Assembly (NCBI GenBank): GCA_963743945.1
Contig: CAVURO010000001.1
Span: forward strand, 248,001 to 312,000
Direction: 5' to 3'
Source of the DNA: JACOTK01 sp963743945
GTDB taxonomy: Bacteria > Actinomycetota > Acidimicrobiia > Acidimicrobiales > CADCSY01
DNA: 64,000 nucleotides
Positions 60,185 through 64,000 of this stretch are shown piece by piece; within the stretch, counting starts at the first letter, position 1; every line of letters begins with the position of its first letter. The notes beneath the pieces were generated by a model. That model did no database searches and was not told the origin of the DNA. It was given only the letters and a program-made list of their open reading frames with translations. Position numbers and translations under genes: made by a program.

Positions 60185-63100
60185 ATGCAACACTTCCCTG
60201 CCGCCCAGGGTCTCTACGATCCCAACTTCGAACACGACGCCTGTGGTGTCGCCTTCGTCGTCGACATGAAGGGCCGTCGCAGCCATGCCATGGTTGCTCG
60301 AGGCATTCAGGCCCTCTGCAACCTCGAGCACCGTGGTGCGTCCGGTTCGGAGCTCAACACCGGTGACGGCGCCGGCATCCTGATCCAGGTGCCCGACACC
60401 TTCCTGCGCGCCGTGGTGGAATTCGACCTGCCCGTCGAAGGTTCCTACGCGACCGGCATCGCCTTCCTCCCCGAGGGACCAGGCTCCGCCCGTATCGAGT
60501 CCGCCATCGACAAGATCGTCAGAAGCGAAGGCCTTGCGGTGCTGGGTTGGCGCGACGTTCCGACCGACCCAAGCATGATCGGGGTCACCGCCCTGTCGGT
60601 CATGCCCGGCTTTCGACAGATCTTCGTCGCCGGCGACACGACCAGGGATGCCGGCGAGACACTTTCGGGGCTTGCGCTCGAGCGACGGGCCTTCATCGCG
60701 CGCAAGCGGATCGAGCACGAGGTTGAGGGTGTCTACTTTCCCAGCCTCTCCAGCCGCACCCTGGTGTACAAGGGGATGCTCACCGTGCCGCAGCTCAGCG
60801 ACTTCTTTCCCGATCTGCTCGACGAGCGCATGGACAGCGCCCTGGCCCTGGTGCACTCCCGCTTCTCGACGAACACCTTTCCCTCGTGGCCGCTCGCTCA
60901 CCCCTACCGCTACATCGCCCACAACGGTGAGATCAACACCGTGCAGGGAAACCGCAACTGGATGCGCGCGCGCGAGGCACTGGCCGCCAGTGACCTGTTG
61001 CCCGGTGACCTCGAGCGGATCTTTCCCATCTGCACCCCCGGCGCAAGCGACTCGGCGAGTTTCGACGAGGTGCTCGAGCTGATCCATCTCGCGGGCCGTT
61101 CCCTTCCCCACGCCGTGCTCATGATGATTCCCGAGGCCTGGGAGAACCATGACGCCATGAGCCCCGAGCGCCGAGCGTTCTACCGGTTCCACGCCTCCCT
61201 CATCGAGCCATGGGATGGCCCCGCGTCGGTGGCGTTCACCGACGGAACGGTCATCGGCGCCGTTCTGGACCGGAACGGACTTCGGCCCTCCCGCTTCTGG
61301 GTGACCGACGACGATCTCGTCGTCATGGCCTCCGAGGTGGGCGTGCTCGACATCGACCCGGCCCACGTGGTGCGCAAGGGACGTCTCCAGCCCGGTCGCA
61401 TGTTCCTGGTCGACACCTCCCAGGGCCGCATCATCGACGATGACGAGATCAAGACAGCGCTCGCCGACGAGCATCCTTACCAGGAGTGGCTCGATGCGGG
61501 GGTGGTGCGTCTGGACGACCTTCCCGCACGTCACATGCTCACGCCACAGCACGCATCCGTGGTGACCCACCAGCGTCTCTTCGGCTACACGTCCGAGGAG
61601 CTGCGCATCCTGCTGGCCCCGATGGCCACCACCGGCGGCGAGGCGTTGGGCTCGATGGGAACCGACACGCCCATCGCGGTGCTCTCCGCTCGTCCCCGCA
61701 TGCTGTTCGACTACTTCAATCAGCTCTTTGCGCAGGTCACGAATCCACCGCTCGATGCCATTCGCGAAGAGCTCGTCACCTCGCTGGGCGCCCATCTCGG
61801 GCCCGAGGGAAACCTCCTCGACTCCGGGGCATCGTCGTGTCGCCAGGTAGCGCTGTCGTTCCCCATCATCGACAACGACGACCTTGCCAAGCTCATCTAC
61901 ATCAACGAGGAAGGTGGGCTCGAGGACTTTCGCACCTTTGCCATCGACGGTCTCTACCCCGTGGCGGGAGGCGGCGAGGCCATGCGCTCCGCCATCGAGG
62001 ACATCCGTTCGAAGGTCAGTCAGGCCATCGCCGACGGCGCCTCACTCATCGTGTTGTCGGACCGCTATGCGAACACCGATCTGGCGCCGATCCCGTCGCT
62101 GCTCCTCACCTCGGCCGTCCATCATCATCTGATCCGAGAGAAGACCCGGACCAAGGTCGGTCTCGTGGTCGAGGCCGGTGACGCACGCGAGGTGCACCAC
62201 ATGGCGTTGCTCATCGGCTACGGCGCAGCGGCCGTCAACCCCTACCTCGCCTTCGAGACCATCGACGACCTCATCACCGAGGGCGTCATCGATGGCGTCA
62301 CCCATCGCAAGGCACGCCGGAACTACATCAAGGCATGCGGCAAGGGTGTGTTGAAGGTGATGTCCAAGATGGGCATCTCGACCATCCCCTCCTACACCGG
62401 CGCGCAGGTGTTCGAGGCGGTCGGTCTGGCGAACGAGGTCATCGACGAGTACTTCACCGGCACGGTCAGTCGTCTCGGTGGTGTCGGCCTGGAGGTCCTC
62501 GCTGCGGAGGTCGCCACGCGTCACGCCATGGCGTGGCCCGACCGACCCAGCGAGCTGGCGCACCGCGACCTTCAGGTCGGCGGCGAGTACCAATGGCGCC
62601 GTGAAGGCGAATACCACCTGTTCAACCCCGAGACGGTCTTTCGCCTGCAGCACTCCACCCGAACCAGGCGCTACGACATCTTCAAGGAATACACCGCTCT
62701 GGTCGATGATCAATCAGCCAACCTCGCGACGCTCCGCGGCATGTTCCGCCTCAAGGAGGGGGAGCGACCGCCGGTGGCGATCGATGAGGTCGAGCCCGTC
62801 TCGGCCATCGTGAAGCGCTTTTCGACAGGCGCCATGTCGTACGGGTCGATCTCGGCCGAGGCGCACGAGAACCTCGCGATCGCGATGAACCGCCTGGGTG
62901 CCAAGTCCAACACCGGCGAGGGCGGTGAGGACGCCGACCGCTTCACCCCCGACGCCAATGGGGACTCGCGTCGCAGCGCCATCAAACAGGTTGCCTCCGG
63001 CCGTTTCGGTGTGACGAGCGAGTACCTCGTCAATGCCGATGACCTCCAGATCAAGATGGCCCAAGGCGCAAAGCCCGGCGAGGGAGGCCAGCTTCCCGGC

Positions 63101-64000
63101 CACAAGGTCTATCCGTGGATCGCCCGAACTCGTCACTCGACCACCGGCGTGGGGCTCATCTCCCCTCCCCCGCACCACGACATCTACTCCATCGAGGACC
63201 TCGCCCAGCTGATCCACGATCTCAAGAACGCCAACTCGAAGGCTCGCGTGCACGTCAAGCTCGTCGCCGAGGTCGGTGTCGGCACCGTGGCAGCGGGCGT
63301 TTCGAAGGCCCATGCCGACGTGGTATTGATCTCCGGTCACGACGGGGGCACCGGGGCGTCACCTCTCACCTCGCTCAAGCACGCCGGAGCCCCCTGGGAG
63401 CTCGGACTCGCCGAAACCCAACAGACCCTGTTGCTCAACGGCCTTCGCGACCGCATCGTCGTCCAGGTGGACGGCCAGCTGAAGACCGGCCGTGACGTCG
63501 TCATCGCCACCCTGCTCGGCGCCGAGGAGTTCGGCTTCGCCACCGCTCCGCTCGTGGTGTCGGGGTGCATCATGATGCGCGTGTGTCATCTCGACACCTG
63601 CCCGGTCGGTGTCGCGACCCAGAACCCGGAGTTGCGCAAGAAGTTCAGCGGCAAGCCCGAGTTCGTCGTGACCTTCTTCGAGTACATCGCCGAGGAGGTC
63701 CGTGAGCTCCTTGCGGCCCTCGGCTTTCGCTCGATCGAGGAGGCGATCGGTCATGTCGAGATGATCGACACGATCGAGGCGATCGAGCACTGGAAGGCGA
63801 AGGGGCTCGACCTCTCCCCCATCCTCCATCAGCCTGCGTTGGCCGAGGGTGCATCGCTGCACTGCACCGCCACGCAGGACCACGGCCTGGACAGAGCGCT
63901 TGACAACGAGTTGATCGAACGATGCATGCCGGCACTGGAACGCGGCGAGGGCGTCTCGTTCGCCACCACGGTACGGAATGTGAATCGAACGGTCGGAACG
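60185..64000 (+). CDS. gltB: Glutamate synthase (NADPH/ferredoxin) large subunit, 3' end outside window
   Basis: ATG 60185 (AAGGA site); 1272 codons are visible, open to the window end, of about 1500 in the family. A 19-residue propeptide precedes the catalytic Cys20 (FEHDACGVAFVVDMKG) of the class II amidotransferase domain (HSRFSTNTFPSWPLAHPYRY, IAHNGEINTVQGNRNWM). The central domain and the FMN-binding synthase domain follow (STGAMSYGSISAEAHENLAI, GAKSNTGEGGEDADR, ISGHDGGTGASPLTSLKHAG), with the 3Fe-4S cysteines in CIMMRVCHLDTCPVGVATQ. It makes glutamate from glutamine and 2-oxoglutarate. gltD would be expected beyond the window. Confidence 0.95.
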   Translation, partial: MQHFPAAQGLYDPNFEHDACGVAFVVDMKGRRSHAMVARGIQALCNLEHRGASGSELNTGDGAGILIQVPDTFLRAVVEFDLPVEGSYATGIAFLPEGPGSARIESAIDKIVRSEGLAVLGWRDVPTDPSMIGVTALSVMPGFRQIFVAGDTTRDAGETLSGLALERRAFIARKRIEHEVEGVYFPSLSSRTLVYKGMLTVPQLSDFFPDLLDERMDSALALVHSRFSTNTFPSWPLAHPYRYIAHNGEINTVQGNRNWMRAREALAASDLLPGDLERIFPICTPGASDSASFDEVLELIHLAGRSLPHAVLMMIPEAWENHDAMSPERRAFYRFHASLIEPWDGPASVAFTDGTVIGAVLDRNGLRPSRFWVTDDDLVVMASEVGVLDIDPAHVVRKGRLQPGRMFLVDTSQGRIIDDDEIKTALADEHPYQEWLDAGVVRLDDLPARHMLTPQHASVVTHQRLFGYTSEELRILLAPMATTGGEALGSMGTDTPIAVLSARPRMLFDYFNQLFAQVTNPPLDAIREELVTSLGAHLGPEGNLLDSGASSCRQVALSFPIIDNDDLAKLIYINEEGGLEDFRTFAIDGLYPVAGGGEAMRSAIEDIRSKVSQAIADGASLIVLSDRYANTDLAPIPSLLLTSAVHHHLIREKTRTKVGLVVEAGDAREVHHMALLIGYGAAAVNPYLAFETIDDLITEGVIDGVTHRKARRNYIKACGKGVLKVMSKMGISTIPSYTGAQVFEAVGLANEVIDEYFTGTVSRLGGVGLEVLAAEVATRHAMAWPDRPSELAHRDLQVGGEYQWRREGEYHLFNPETVFRLQHSTRTRRYDIFKEYTALVDDQSANLATLRGMFRLKEGERPPVAIDEVEPVSAIVKRFSTGAMSYGSISAEAHENLAIAMNRLGAKSNTGEGGEDADRFTPDANGDSRRSAIKQVASGRFGVTSEYLVNADDLQIKMAQGAKPGEGGQLPGHKVYPWIARTRHSTTGVGLISPPPHHDIYSIEDLAQLIHDLKNANSKARVHVKLVAEVGVGTVAAGVSKAHADVVLISGHDGGTGASPLTSLKHAGAPWELGLAETQQTLLLNGLRDRIVVQVDGQLKTGRDVVIATLLGAEEFGFATAPLVVSGCIMMRVCHLDTCPVGVATQNPELRKKFSGKPEFVVTFFEYIAEEVRELLAALGFRSIEEAIGHVEMIDTIEAIEHWKAKGLDLSPILHQPALAEGASLHCTATQDHGLDRALDNELIERCMPALERGEGVSFATTVRNVNRTVGT

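Noticed and set aside
1..64000. Prophage or integrated element carrying the pilus and toxin-antitoxin genes
   Set aside because: No integrase, tRNA target, capsid or portal genes and no flanking att-like repeats were seen; gene content is mostly core.

Overview
This 64 kb window is a GC-rich actinobacterial chromosome segment. The gene content (type IV pilus genes, then aroE-mltG-ruvX, alaS with DUF6167 and DUF948 partners, rarA, aspS, hisS, rel, secF-secD, tgt-queA), short overlapping gene starts (ATGA/GTGA), TAnnnT -10 boxes directly before start codons and Thr/Pro-rich lipoproteins point to the class Acidimicrobiia. That class assignment is inference; no rRNA gene is present to prove it. 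No tRNA, rRNA, CRISPR array or intact insertion sequence was seen.

Layout. 1-1.8 kb: minor-pilin and PilX-like genes on +. 1.8-2.3 kb: a decayed IS110 transposase and repeats. 2.3-5.6 kb (-): a tight operon of a small helix-turn-helix protein, a PilM-PilN fusion, PilO and a PilP-like protein. 5.7-9.3 kb: prepilin peptidase, a VapBC-type toxin-antitoxin pair and a heavily frameshifted O-antigen-ligase-like gene. 9.3-10.1 kb (-): the major pilin gene, preceded by a class I cyclic di-GMP riboswitch. 10.1-11.6 kb (+): a DUF222/HNH endonuclease. 11.75-35.8 kb: a long, mostly - strand housekeeping block (pilC, pilT, pilB, aroE, mltG, ruvX, alaS, rarA, aspS, hisS, rel, secF, secD, two lipoproteins, tgt, queA). 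36-38.6 kb: nitronate monooxygenase, a hydroxyacyl-CoA-type SDR and an SCP2 protein. 38.6-49.9 kb (-): an amino-acid/amide-type ABC transporter with three paralogous binding proteins, fused ATPases, fused permeases and a membrane-anchored secreted protein. 50.2-57.5 kb: a locus of two ABC1/UbiB-type kinases, an ABC1 pseudokinase, a TetR regulator, a DUF2993-like lipid-binding protein and a SAM methyltransferase. 57.7-64 kb: an unrecognised protein, a divergent TetR regulator and the start of gltB, which runs off the end.

How the parts fit. The pilus genes are spread over 16 kb, but three elements point to cyclic di-GMP control: the riboswitch before pilA and the N-terminal MshEN-type domains on both motor ATPases, PilB and PilT. 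The ABC1 locus is a run of six translationally coupled genes divergent from a second ABC1 kinase. Its content (two kinases, one pseudokinase, a lipid-binding domain, a methyltransferase) suggests an undescribed prenyl-lipid or membrane-lipid system, and it is the best candidate here for new biology.

Two genome-wide habits stand out. Short tandem repeats (13-48 bp units) recur inside proteins and very often across or beside stop codons. Several genes (pilX-like, pilD, pilA, DUF222/HNH, aroE, the second binding protein) each carry one frameshift that a single base would repair, which could be assembly error or real decay.
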